From Dillenia suffruticosa (taxonomy: Eukaryota > Streptophyta > Magnoliopsida > Dilleniales > Dilleniaceae): 64,000 nucleotides of DNA. The position numbers and the translations under genes were made by a program. Numbering within the stretch: the first letter of the stretch is position 1; each line of letters opens with the position of its first letter. The stretch is taken from contig JAVTVX010000034.1 in the NCBI GenBank assembly GCA_033439265.1, positions 8,835,001 through 8,899,000 of the forward strand. The letters are read 5' to 3'. The notes beneath the pieces were generated by a model that was given only the letters and a program-made list of their open reading frames with translations, made no database searches and was not told the DNA's origin. Below are positions 22,225 to 33,937 of this stretch, one piece after another.

Positions 22225-23257
22225 CTGATCACACAAAAAAGCTACAATCAGGAACATGAACACGTAGTGATTGAAACATCAACCTCCACAACAAACTAAT
22301 CGACTAAAAGTTCATACAAGGCATACACTTTTTTCTCTCGACCTTGGTTGGGTTTCATCTCTTAATAAGGATTTCTTTTATAAGTTTTTGGTTTTGTGTT
22401 GAGCAAATCCTTTTTATTCTGTGTCATTTGGTATCAAATTAAATTCAATATAGTTAGATTTTTATCAATAAAATTTTTCTTTCTCACCTAGTTAGATTTT
22501 TATTTCCTCTTCTAAGTTCTTAGCTTTATGTTGAACAAATCCCAACCCGATTTTTATTTTGTGATCGTAGATGTGTATAACACGATTTCAGATTAGATTA
22601 TGATAAATACCTACCTATAGAAATTATTTTCATTCTAACAATTCAAGTTGCTTTTCCTTTGGTTCACTCTTCCCTCCTTGTGTGTGGGATTTTGGGTGAA
22701 ACTAAATGTAGCCGTAAAACCAAACTTCAGCTATGAAGCATGTGGTAATGTTAATGGGCTAAATAAACTTTTAAAATTTTGTGAAATAATAGTATAAAAA
22801 ACTTTTGCCCAAAGCAAACATAGAGGTTATGTTGTCTTCGGTCGGATTAAATTGGATTATGCCAAGATACTGTTCCTATTGAAGAAAAGAGTATAAATGA
22901 AAAATTACATTAAATAATTTTTATATTAATTAATTTTTATCAAATTATTGTTATGTTCTTTATGATATTCTCTAAGAAAATTTTGGAATTTTGTTAAAAT
23001 AGTAGTACGCAATCAATCTTCAACTCTATAAGATTTAATCGATATATATGTATTCTGCTTTAATTTGTGAGAGTATAATAATGATTTAAAGAAAGCAAAG
23101 TGATGCATACAATCTCTATACCGATCTAAAGGTGTTATTAAATTTTTGGGTGAGAAAAAAAGAAAAGCAAGAATAAAAGAAAAATATGAAATAATAAAAT
23201 TGTACTGGAAGCAGAAAACTAGAGAGTAAGAAGAAATAAGAAAGAGAGAGGACATAC

Positions 23258-23733
23258 CTGTTGAAGAAATAGATCCATTACTGTGGTATTAATATCTTTA
23301 TTCATCTGTACATATTCTCGAAAATTGTCTCCCACATATATTTGTTTTAAGCTTGGTGCGGTTGCGGAAGCCGATGAGAATGTCTTCATTTTAGGACACA
23401 TTGACAAAAGCATTTGAGACAAAGATGGGAATTCTAAAGTATATAACTTGTCTTCACAGAAACACCTTATATTTTGTAGATCTACTAATTGGAGGGAGTT
23501 CAATTGAGGAAACACAAGGCTGCATCCTGAAATTGCTTCTTCTTCTTCTTCTCCTATTATTGTTTCCATGTTCAAACAACTCATAACTCCTAATTTCTCC
23601 AGCTTCACAAGACTTTTGGCCATTGAAGGTTGAAATAAACTTGTTAATGAATTGCAGCTCTGAATGTGTAAGTGAGTTAGGCTGTCCGAGTTCAGAAATG
23701 CATTCAACGAAGCATGAGTCAGCTTTGGTAATT
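23258..23733 (-). pseudogene. LRR exon 3', unit A copy
   Basis: This exon encodes about 158 residues of C-terminal LRRs of an At4g27190-type NLR: ELPKLTHASLNAFLN, SCNSLTSLFQPSMAKSLVKL, an acidic EEEEEAISG, LVFPQLNSLQLVDLQNIRCF and CPKMKTFSSA. It ends in phase 0 at LFLQQ with donor CAACAG/GTATGT. The acceptor is GTTGACAG at 23734-23741. It parallels the exon at 29660-29176 but is nine codons shorter. The partner exon upstream has lost its donor, so this exon may not be reached by normal splicing. I call it a pseudo-exon with moderate confidence. Confidence 0.65.
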
Positions 23734-23824
23734 CTGTCAACAGGGAGTAATGTCAAGGGTGGATAAGGATATTGTCCTTACTTGTTGTATAAGTGTGCAT
23801 GAGTTAGCTTTGGTAATTCTCCTC

Positions 23825-24071
23825 CTGTTGCTGTTGAATGATCTTGTTGTTCAAATATCTCTTCAACCAAATCACAGCTCTTCACTACAAGTGATTGTAG
23901 CTCTGGCAGCCTTGGGTGCATATAAGCTGGAATTATTTTCAACACTTTCTCACAGCGGATAACACAAAGCTCTTTTAACTGCTGGAAGCTCTCATTTGTT
24001 AAATCTGAGTGCCATATATTCTCCACCTGTAGGCCTTGAAGTATTAATTCCTCCAAGCAAGGGAAAACCAC
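23825..24071 (-). pseudogene. LRR exon 2', unit A copy, donor lost
   Basis: It begins after acceptor TTTCCAG with VVFPCLEELILQGLQVENIW, continues SFQQLKELCVIRCEKVLKII and ends near FEQQDHSTAT. In unit B the matching end is ACAG/GTGGAG, a usable donor; here the same place reads ACAG/GAGGAG. Without splicing the frame continues to a TAA at about 23778. It could be read as an extra LRR exon of the 36526 gene (both borders are phase 0) or as a dead duplicate. I favour a dead or truncating duplicate. Confidence 0.65.
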
Positions 24072-24810
24072 CTGGAAACATATCAAAAAAAATAAAAAAG
24101 GCAGTATCTATACCCGATTACACTTTCTCAAAAATATATTAAATACAGTGAAAACCAAATTAAAAATTAAAAAATTTCTTGTAACTTGGAAATTTGGACA
24201 TTTCTCGACTCGGAAGAAGTCATGGGCATTTACGAGTGACTCAATATCTTTGTTCATTATTTGGATCCATTATATGTTGAAGTGCATATCATTGTTGAGC
24301 AAATCCTTTAACTTTTTTCTCACCATAGTTGGGTTTTATCTTTAATGAGGATTTCTTTTCTAAATTTTAGTATTTGTGGGGGAGCAAATCCTTTTTATTT
24401 TGTGCCATTTAGTATCAGAGTAAATTCAATATAGTTAGATTTTTATCAATATAAATTTAACTTTCTCTGCCTAGTTAGATTTTTATTTCCTCTTCTAGGT
24501 TCTAGGGTTTATGTTGAACAAATCCCAACTGTGATGTTATAAATAATTTTTATGTTAAATAATCATCTATATGTATATGTGTACATGTGTATATATATAT
24601 ATATATATGTGTAGATGCATGTGGGTGATGTTAATGGACACACATATCGTTGTTTTATCAAATTATGGTTATGTTCTTTATGATATTCTCCAAGAAAATT
24701 TTGAAATTGTGTTAAGATGGTAGTACTTAATCAATCTTCAACTCTATAAGATTAAAATTTGAAGAAACATACTTCCAATATATATATTCTTTTGCTCTAA
24801 CTTGTAAATT

Positions 24811-25139
24811 TGTTGGTGTTGAACTAGATTGGAGAATATCAATATTTTTGGAGATGAAGAGCGTATGGTAAGAATAGAGATATTAACTATATGAATACTT
24901 AAGAATATAGTAGGAAGAGAGAAATCCCATAAGATACACATGATGGTGACTTCAACTGATGAATACATAGAGTGAGTACCTATTTATAGTAACATTTAGA
25001 CATACTAAGAATCACCTAATAATTACATCATGACTCTGAGAATCTACATTTATTTGATATAATAAACTCATAACTCTTCACATGACTTTAGATTCTTCAT
25101 TTTCTCCGTACAATAAATACTAAATTAATTATTCTAACA
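24811..25139 (-). repeat. 3' LTR of the small LTR element
   Basis: This 329-bp LTR matches 28633-28969 throughout with scattered substitutions and a loss of about 8 bp near 24958. It begins TGTTGGTGTT and ends ATTCTAACA on the plus strand. The element reads on the minus strand, so this is its 3' LTR. A purine-rich AAAGGAAG just inside (about 25145-25155, minus strand) is a candidate polypurine tract. Confidence 0.8.
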
Positions 25140-25172
25140 TTATACTTCCTTTATTTAGAATTTATTTATTTT

Positions 25173-28100
25173 TTAGATTTTCAATAAATTTTCATTACTG
25201 TCAGATTCTTTAACCTTGTTCATGACTTCATCAAAATTTTTCTTCAGATTTTCATAGGATTCTTTCAGTCCTTCCAAGTCATTTTTGATTTCATATAATT
25301 CTCTTACACCGGAACCAATAAAAAAAAAAAGAGAAAATGAAAAAGTTACTTTCCCAAATTTCACTCTCTCTCTTCCGTCTCACTCAATCTCTCCCTCTCT
25401 GTTTCTCTCTTTCTCCCAATCTCTCCCGTCACTCTCTCTCGCGTCTCCCTCAATTCCCCCCTTTCTCAATTTCTCCACCTCCCTCCCTCCATTTACATAC
25501 ACACAAACTCTTGTTTTCTCTCTCTCTCAACTTCATCTCTCGGCTTCTCTCCCTCGCGTGCGACAGCCTTCTGTCTCTCCCTTTCCTACTTGCACCCGCG
25601 CACTTTGCTCTCTCCTTGCCGAGAGGACTTCTGCAAGCCCAAGCCGGCAGCAGTAGTGAGCCTTCGAAAACCCTAAGCCGAATCTACAATCATCCACCGC
25701 GTAGGTAAGGATGACAGTTCTGAGTAAATATATTAGGATTTTTGAATATTCTTAGTAGGTAGGTTTAATTGCTGACGTTTATATCAATTTGGAAACGTTA
25801 CAGGTTCTAGACTGAAATGAATGATGCAGAGAAGCTAGGTCCGTGAATTGCGAAAATCCTAAGTGAGGGAAATTCTAATCCCTTCGATAAATTGAATGAA
25901 TTTAGTGTGAGAAATCCCGTATATGTCTTGAAAATGTGTGGGATTAGAATAAGAATGCATTTTCTAAAATTTCTGATTTTTGCTTAATGAACATACTGCG
26001 ATCTTTTAGTCATAACTCTCTCTGCACAAAAGCAAATCATGTGAAACTTTTTGCATATGAGAGTAGACTCTCATATCTTGAAAATGAGATGTGATTCGTT
26101 GAAATTGGATAAGAGCTGAATTTGTTATGATTTTTTCAAATAATTTTCGTTGTGCAGAATGTCATATGTCTGTTCTGCTGCAATTGCTTGTCTTCCCTTC
26201 AATTTTAAGATGCCTTCGAGGCTGAATTCTGCTAAGCACTAACATGAAAGTTGTAGGACTATGTGTTATCTTTAATTTGAGATAAGAATCATGTGATTTG
26301 GATATGTGTAATGAAAGTTATAGGCTTTTTCTCATGGCTGCACATATAGAAATTTTGAATTCTGGACTATGATGTTCAGGGACTTAGATGCCTTGTTATG
26401 ATTTGAATGGATTTAGGGCATAAGCAACAAGTTGTAGTTTTATGTCTAATTTTTTTTTTAAAAAAAAATGGAATTTCCATGATCCAAGAAGTGTAGGTCA
26501 AGGTACGACTATTTTTTTTTTATAACATGTTGTGCCGGAAATTATTGGGAGGTTAGAAATTCGTGATGTATTGAGAAAAACCACTTTGCTCTAGTATTGG
26601 TGTACGATTTAATGATTTATTTGTGACCAATGTCTTAGGTTAAAGCATTCGAGATTAAAAGAGGGGTATTCGATTTGGGAATTGGGAGTGATTACCCTCC
26701 CAAAAGGTGAGTGGACGGTTCATTGTATTCTTAAATGAGAAAATTGTTTTAAAATTTGTTTTATAAATGATTTTGTAAGATTTTTACATGTTTTATATAA
26801 ATTGTTTTATGATTGTGGGATGTCTGAACTGAATTGTGAAATACGAATGCATCCACTGTGTTTATGAATACATGTATGCCATTTGTTAATTGATGTTACT
26901 TTATGAATTGGTGTGGTAAGAAATTTATGATTATTTGTTAGAAATTATGATACATGGTTTGTAAAATGAGATATTTGAGAAATGAAAGGTGCTGGTAGTT
27001 AATGACTATAGTCATTCCCACCACGAAGCGACCCGACAAGATGGCGTGGTTGGGTTGGATGTGTGAGGGAGTTAGACGTCCCTCCCTCTGCCGAAGTTGT
27101 GCTATATCTGATTTGCACCTCGGTGAGGTATGAGCCGATGCCAAGGAAGGGGGCATGTTTTGAAACATTAGATGGAAAAACTCTTGACGGACTTTCGTCC
27201 AGATTCAGCCAGCCTAAGATGGGAATGCTTTTGATAGGACCCTAGGATTTTTCTAATAAAATGATCAATGTGGATGTATATTTTACAGATTGCTTGAATT
27301 ATTGAAATGCTTTTACATATATAAAGTGTGATTTTGAGATATGGTTTGACTGTCCCACATTCACCTCTCATTTATGAACACAATCACACCATTATACTCC
27401 ATTTATTGAGTATTCCCCAATACTCACCCATCTCTTAACATTTTACAGAGAATACTTAGTTCGGAGACTGCACGTGGAAGCTATACGGAAGGACTTTTTG
27501 CTGATTTGTATAGGTATCTAGCAAAGGTAGAATTTTTGGAAATTGTAATTCCTAGAACCACAGAAGGGAAGACTTGTATAATTCTTTTTTGTATGAATTT
27601 AATCAATACTTGTTTCATATATAGGAGTAAATATTGATGGAATCCTTACTTTGCTAATGTTGAAGTTGATATATTTTGTTTTAAAAATCCATTTCTGGTA
27701 AAAATTTGTTGTTTAAATGGAACATTTGGACTTTATTTGATTTTTTGAAAGGCCGGGATGGCCGGATGCATGCATGTGAATTGGATCGGCCGAGTTCGCC
27801 ATGTCTGTGTGCTGATTTGAGTTAAACGGATGGGTACGTCCTTTGATTTTGTTGTTGAACTCTAAATTGGTTAGGATGGCCATATTGCATGAATGCATGT
27901 ACAAGAACCCCCTCCCTAATTGTGTGTCGACGCATACGTGTGTACAGGGATGGACCGGATGTGTCCTTTGCATGTGTATTGCTTATGTTTTCTTATTTAG
28001 GATGGATTGTGAATTGGAATATTTGCTGTACTGATTTGTAACCTTGCGGAGTCTCGGTATATGGGGAAGTTCTGCTCGTGTACCGAGACAACACGGCGAT

Positions 28101-28480
28101 TGTCGCGTGATCAATCCGAGATTCGGGACGTGACATTCTCTTTTATTCACATCTCTAATGACAACATTGTAAACATATTTCAAATGGCTTATTGCCCGTA
28201 GAGTTGTTTCATTTTCAGTATCTTTATTTGTGTATGTCTTGAATCCATATTATTCATATCTTTCATATTTATCTTCAAATGTCACATTCGTAAGAAAATC
28301 TGGAAAATGATCTAGACAAAACTTTATACATATATAACTTGCTACAGGCAAATTTAATTTTTCTAGTAACTCCTTGATTATTGTTTTAAATTGATCATTC
28401 ACAATGATAATAGGCTATTCATACTCCATTCTTCAAAAGTTTTCTTTATGTAATCCTTCTCACGACTCACACCTTCTCAA
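25173..28480 (-). pseudogene. Internal coding relic of the small LTR element, split by a solo LTR
   Basis: The minus strand encodes a helical, lysine/glutamate-rich protein end at 25364-25173 (LYEIKNDLEGLKESYENLKK, later NENLLKI and a stop). Its upstream part lies beyond the solo LTR, from about 28480 to 28136 (LPVASYICIKFCLDHFPDF, ISHLKYVYNVVIRDVNKRE). The two halves join directly at the solo-LTR target site. There are stops and frameshifts in the distal part. Position suggests a gag-like protein, but I do not recognise the family. Confidence 0.45.
25304..28135 (+). mobile_element. Solo LTR of a Tekay-like Ty3/gypsy element
   Basis: This 2832-bp sequence is homologous end to end with the LTRs at 53143 and 60815, though diverged: a CT-rich leader, GTAAGG and TTACAG splice-like sites, GGCGTGGTTGGGT, CCAAGGAAGGGG, TACTCACCC and a terminal CGGGACGTGACA. 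TTCTC is duplicated on both sides (25299-25303 and 28136-28140). The first base pair is TT rather than TG. There is no internal region, so it arose by LTR-LTR recombination. It sits inside the small LTR element. Confidence 0.88.
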
Positions 28481-28618
28481 CAGATTCTCTTTTATTCAAA
28501 TTTGGTGATTTCTCAACAGATTCTCAAAAAATCCGGATATGTCAACAATTTTTTTTTTTATCCTAGGGGACACCACCCCAGACACAGGGACACCACCCTG
28601 GGCACAACCTCAACCAAA

Positions 28619-28629
28619 CTCTGATACCA
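28619..28629 (-). promoter_or_regulatory. Primer-binding site, initiator tRNA-Met type
   Basis: The minus strand reads TGGTATCAGAG four bases inside the 5' LTR. It is the complement of the 3' end of initiator tRNA-Met, the usual primer of plant LTR elements. Confidence 0.8.
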
Positions 28630-28632
28630 ATT

Positions 28633-28969
28633 TGTTGGACTTGAAATAAGTCAGAGAATATCAATATTTTTGAAGATGAAGAGCATATGGTAAGAATAAA
28701 GATATTAACTATATGGATACTCAAGAATATATTAGGAGGAGAGAAATTTCACAAGATACACATGATGGTGACTTCAACTCTCTTTAATGAATACATAAAG
28801 TGATTACTTATTTATAGTAACACTTAAACATATGAAAAGACATCTAGTAATTACATCATGACATTTTGAGAACCTGCATTTATTTGATATAATAAACTCA
28901 TGACTTTTCACACGATTTTAGACTATTTATTTTCTCCATACAATAAATACTAAATTAATTATTCCAACA
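28633..28969 (-). repeat. 5' LTR of the small LTR element
   Basis: This is the 337-bp partner of 24811-25139, ending ATTCCAACA. It adjoins the primer-binding site at 28619-28629. Confidence 0.8.
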
Positions 28970-29175
28970 GTAAGAATATAATAATGATCCAAAAAAAAAA
29001 AAGGAAAGTGATGCATGCAATTTTTATACCGATCTAAAGGTGATATTAAATTTTTGAAAAAAAAAAAAGAAAGAAAAACCAGGAATAAAAGAGAAATATG
29101 AAGTAGCAAAATTGTACTGGTAGTAGAAAACTACAAAGTAAGAAGGAATAAGAGTGAGAGAGAGAGAGGACATAC

Positions 29176-29660
29176 CTGTTGAAGAAATAGATCCATTACT
29201 GTGGTATTAATATCTTTATTCATCTGTACATATTCTTCAAATTCTGCTGAGTTGTTTCCCACATATATTTGTTTTGAGTTTGGTGCGATTGCGAAAGCGG
29301 ATGAGAATGTTTTCATTTTAGGACATCTTGACAAAAACATTTTAGACACAGATGGGAGTTCTAAAGTATATAGATTGTTTTCACAGAAACACCTTATATT
29401 TTGTAGTTCTCGTAAGTTGAGGTAGTTCAATTGAGGGAATACAAGGTTGCTTCCTGAAATTGCTTCTTCTTCTTCTTCTCCTATTATTGTTTCCAATTTC
29501 AAACAACTCAGAACTTCTAATCTCTGCAGCTTCACAAGACATTTGGCCATTGAAGGTTGAAATAAACTTGTTAATGAATCGCATCTCACAATGTATAATT
29601 CAGTTAGGCTGTCCAAGTTGAGAAATGCATTCAAGGGAGCATGAGTCAGCTTTGGTAATT
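29176..29660 (-). CDS. NLR gene, LRR exon 3
   Basis: This exon continues the NLR from exon 2. It begins after acceptor TATTCACAG with AA, which completes a Glu codon with the last G of exon 2. It then reads LPKLTHAPLNAFLN, RCDSLTSLFQPSMAKCLVKL, EEEEEAISG, LVFPQLNYLNLRELQNIRCF, CPKMKTFSSAF and DINTTVMDLFLQQ, and ends in phase 0 at donor CAACAG/GTATGT. Length is 485 nt. The LRRs are of the FPQL..L.L..L type used by this NLR class. The next exon in the transcript would be beyond the LTR element, in unit A or at 22224. Confidence 0.75.
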
Positions 29661-29750
29661 CTGTGAATAGGAGTGATGTGAAGTGTGGATAAGGATATAG
29701 TCCTTACTTGTTGTATAAGTGTGCACGAGTCAGCTTTGGTGATTCTCCAC

Positions 29751-30000
29751 CTGTTACTGTTGAATGATCATGTTGTTGAAATATCTCTTCGGCGGAAGCA
29801 CAGCAATGCACATGGAGAAATTGTAGCTTTGGCAGCCTTGGGTGCATGTAAGCTGGAACTATTTTCAACACTTTCTCACAACTAGAAACAGTAAGGCCTT
29901 TTAACTGCAGGAAGCTCTCATTTGGTAAATCTGAGTGCCATATAGTCTCCACCTCATGCAGGCCTTGAAGAATTAATTCCTCCAAGCAAGGGAAAACCAC
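29751..30000 (-). CDS. NLR gene, LRR exon 2
   Basis: It begins after acceptor ATTTTCAG with VVFPCLEELILQGLHEVETI, which follows exon 1's last residues (LFRNK) in phase 0 and matches the family pattern LFNEKV.FP.LE.L. It then reads LPNESFLQLKGLTVSSCEKV and ends near QQHDHSTVT at donor ACAG/GTGGAG. With that donor and the acceptor at 29661 the intron is 90 nt and the frame is kept. The more obvious donor CAA/GTAAGG 42 nt further would give a 47-nt intron and a frameshift, so I reject it. Confidence 0.75.
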
Positions 30001-30370
30001 CTGAAAATATATTAAAAAAAAATAAAAAGGCAGTATATATACCCAATTATACTTTCTAAAAAATATATTAAATATATTGAAAACCAAAATTAAAAATTAA
30101 AAAATTTCTTGCAACAATTTGGAAATTTCTTGACTTGGAAGAAGTCATAGGCATTTATGGGTGACTCAATATCTTTGCCCATTATTTTGATATTTGATTT
30201 GTTGAAGTGCATATCATTGCCAATGAAATCTTAAGGTTTTACCTCATATTTCATTTTGGCATCTCTTGCATCCTTTCATATTGTTTTACATAAAATATTA
30301 TTATATGATATTATAAGTCAAATTTCTATGCTATGGGAAGAAAATTTATCAAAATTTCTTATAAAACAAG

Positions 30371-30461
<91 letters not shown>

Positions 30462-33400
30462 TAAGTACTATATAATTTCTAAAATTTTATTCTGTCCGAT
30501 CTTTTCCTTATTTTAAAATAGTTCAAGTTTTAAAATAATTATTTATTGTTTAGTCAAAACATATATACATATATATTATTTAGGAATTAATCACTAGTTA
30601 GAAAATTCATTAAAATTACTGAATAACAATATAACTCCTTGAATATGGTTTCATCGTTTGTAACAAAAATCCAAATATATAAAATGCCAATTAATTTTTT
30701 TTATGGCTTCATTCTTCAACTTGAGGTGTCATAGAAATCGCAGTTTTGAATATTTTAGAATGAACTACTCTTATTCCTACCTTTTGTTTTTGTTTTTATT
30801 TTTGTTTTTGTTTTTTTTTTATTACAAAGGAGTGCATGCGTTTAGAGATGGTGATGGACGCTTAAATTTGAGATCTCAGGTCAAAGGAGAAACTTTTAAT
30901 TCCGCAAAGTCTTAGGACTTTTGGTCTTAGTTTTTGTTTTACTTCTAAGTTATAGATTGATTGCAATAATTAAATTTTTTATTTTTTGTTTCTTTGCTTT
31001 TCTTTAGATTCTATTAATTTTTTTAATAGTAGTTAGAATCTAAAATTAACTATTATTGCCTCATGAATATCAACTCTTATTTGCATAATTTTGTAGCTCA
31101 TTAGCTTAAACTAAGTTTCAATTTTGCAATTTATTTTTAGTCCCATATCTTTTATTAGGCATTGGAATTTTCTTCTTCTATTGTCATAATATTAAAAATA
31201 AACTTGAAAACAAGTTTAATAGTTCTTAAATTTTAAACATGCATAATTTTTTTAATGCCTAACTTTATTATTGATAAATTACATAATTAAAACATATAAA
31301 CCTACAAGTTTTATTAGTCTAAACGTGTTTCTCTCAAGTACTATCACTTAAAATAAACAAATTGCCGAAAGGAACTTTCCCACAAAGTTGCTAAGATTAT
31401 TGTTCATACAAATGTTAGAGAATAAACTTGATATATATATATATATGAAGACAAAATGACTATTCATATGAGTCATAGTTATTAAGAAGTTTGAAGAGTC
31501 TAATCCTATGGAAAATGTGAAAATAAGGTAAGCCATAGAAGACCACGTAAGATCAAATACATGAAACATGTGCAGAAATTCCAAAGATCAAATGTTTGTG
31601 TGGCTCCAAATATGTACATGTGATTTTTGCGTCCTTATTTTCTAGATTGTTTGATCTTATAAATTCTAATATTGAATAATTGTATTAAACATATGGGTTT
31701 AAACTTAAGTCCTATATAAACTTACCTTTTGGTACCCAATTGTGAATCAAGCTCCTCAAGCAATTCAAATATTTTTCTCTTCTTCTATTTCTCTCCTCTC
31801 CTGTATTGTTTTGTGAGTTATGTCGTATTCTTGTGAGTGTAGATTAGTTTAAAACCGTGTTTGTGCTGTCAACGACAAATCCCACATCCAAAATTCTCAA
31901 ACAAACAAAATCTAGACCAAAATGATAAGTGATGATGAAAGGATGGAGCTTAAAGAATACTTTTGTTGTCGATATTTGGAAAAGTCTGAAAAAGTTGTAT
32001 TAGGCAAAAACTTCACAATAAGCATCTAAAAAAATTGTATAAATTTTGAATAGAGGGGGAAGAAATCTTGTGGAACAATTGACGAGTTTATTGAAATTTT
32101 TTATCACTAAAGATGAAGTGAAACTTGAGGGGATGAGGAGAAGATACTATGATTTCTAACTTAATTTTCTTCTTCATAAGAAAATTGTGTATAAAAATTA
32201 TGGTGTGATGAGACAAGTGGCACTGAAATTGATACAATAAATTTTAAGGTTAATGGTTCTCATTCAAAATAAAAATCTGGTGATGCGTAAAATGAGTTAT
32301 TAGTTTGTAATGTGAAGATCGTAATGGAAAGGAAATAGAAGGCATTTTCCTCCGACTCAAGTTTCCTAATTTGAATATTATTAGGTTTGTTATTTAGAGA
32401 CATGTTTCATTTAGGAGAAGGTACATATAATTGGTACGCAATCGTATAAGATTTATATTTTTAAAGTAAAATTACGATTGTACAAAATTTTAAAATTTTG
32501 TGAAATTTTACACGAGGGGTATTATGGTTTTGATAGTTCTGAGACACATTATTACTATCAGTTTCAAATTATTCTAAGTAAAAGAAATTTAAATCTCTTA
32601 TAATAGCAGACAAAGGATATTGAACTATATAAAATAATTGTCTATTTTGTTTTTTATTTTTGATTTGATTGTTGATATTATGTTTATTAATTTCATAGTA
32701 TTTTTAAATTTATTTTAAATAGAAGATTGTTTCACACAAAAATAAAACAGAAATTAGATTTAGAGGTGGCAAGATCAAATCCTTTCACACTCATGCTCAA
32801 TATTTCAGATGTTGGGACCTTATTTAAGCTGTCATACGTTTGCATATGAGGCTTGTGTTAAGTTTTTTAGAAAATGAATATAAATGTCTCCCGTCCAATC
32901 TTGAAACTTTGAGGTTCGATTGTTAGGCAAAAATTTAAGAATTTTTTAATCGAATACATAAAATTGAAATTCCCAAAATTGTTTTGGTCTTCGCACTCTT
33001 TGCAGAGCAATCATTTCTAATTTTGAATGATTTTGATGTAATTAGTTTTTATTGGTGTTAGCTTTAAATAGGGATGGCAATAGATTGGTTTTAGTTTGGG
33101 TCATGTTAGTACTTAAATTCTAACTCAAATATTTATATATTCGATTTAAAAAATAAAAAATCATATTTTATTTTATAGATTTTTTTAAAAATCCGATCTC
33201 ATCCAATCCTAAGCCGACCTAAACCCAACCCATACTTGACCCAAAAAGAAATATATAATAACAAATTATCCAAATATAGATAAAACTTATAAAAACATGC
33301 ACAAGAAAGGTATACACGCACAAAAACCACAAAGAAAAGACTATACGGCCCTAAATGCAAGAAAAAAATATATAAAAATTCAAAAATTTCACAATCATAC

Positions 33401-33937
33401 TCGGAGACTATATAGAAATTTAACGGTCACAGAAATTATACAAAGTTCAGAAATTTCACAATCACACCCAGAGAAGAGTTGCACAGAAACTATATAAAAA
33501 TTCAGAAATTTCAAAAAAGAATAATAATAAAATAAAGCAGAGAAGGGTTTAGAGGCCACAGTCACAGTCACAGAGATGGGTTGGCTGCGGTGGAGGGGAG
33601 TGCACAGACCTCTGGTGTCGGTGATGAAGATTGGCGAGGTTGGAGAGAGAGATGAGGAAGGGAAGCTGATGAAGGTGTTGGCATCGACAATGAAGGGGAA
33701 AGTGAATATTAGTTTTGGTGGCAGCAGAGAGAGATGCTGAGACTCGATTGAAGGATGCGACAGAGAGAAGCAGTGGGAGGCAGAGCAGCTAGGGCAATGA
33801 AACTTGTTTCTTCAACTTAATTAGAACTAATTAGAAGCAGTTGCCAAAGTATAAGAAAATGATCTTAACTCTTTCTATCATTCATTGGCACTAATTAGAA
33901 CACAAATTGTAATAAAAGAATGCCATTTGGTACACAC
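30001..33937 (-). other. Intron 1 of the NLR gene, no other gene seen
   Basis: This intron of about 3.9 kb has donor AAG/GTGTGT at 33937 and acceptor TTTTCAG at 30001. It holds the (CT)n array at 30374-30457, several AT-rich tracts and a few short open frames with no recognisable motifs. Its size suggests inserted DNA that I cannot classify. Confidence 0.55.
30374..30457. repeat. (CT)n microsatellite, about 42 units
   Basis: This is an essentially pure CT run of about 84 bp inside NLR intron 1. Read on the transcribed minus strand it is a (GA)n tract. Confidence 0.95.

Larger units (their letters stand above)
22330..24305. repeat. Tandem duplication unit A (LRR exon pair with flanks)
   Basis: This unit of about 2 kb is repeated as unit B (24310-24810 continuing at 28970-30230 after removal of an LTR element). 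Matching landmarks are GTTGGGTTT(C/T)ATCT at 22345 and 24325, TATAGTTAGATTTTTATCAAT at 22450 and 24430, CAATCTTCAACTCTATAAGAT at 23013 and 24731, and the two LRR exons. The duplication predates the LTR element insertion in unit B. Confidence 0.8.
24811..28969 (-). mobile_element. Small LTR retrotransposon, minus strand, inserted in duplication unit B
   Basis: Two LTRs of about 330 bp (24811-25139 and 28633-28969) begin TGTTGG and end AACA. Next to the right LTR on the minus strand is TGGTATCAGAG, a primer-binding site for initiator tRNA-Met. Excluding the solo LTR nested inside it, only about 660 bp of internal sequence remain, so the element is non-autonomous. The paralogous unit A (about 23066-23078) shows the empty site. 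A near-duplication GTAAA/GTAAG flanks the element. Confidence 0.75.

Noticed and set aside
25285..25708. 123-codon Ser/Leu/Pro frames
   Set aside because: They are translations of the CT-rich leader of the solo LTR.
29661..29707. 47-nt intron using donor CAA/GTAAGG in the NLR
   Set aside because: It is too short for a typical plant intron and shifts the frame to an early stop; the donor at 29750 gives 90 nt and keeps frame.
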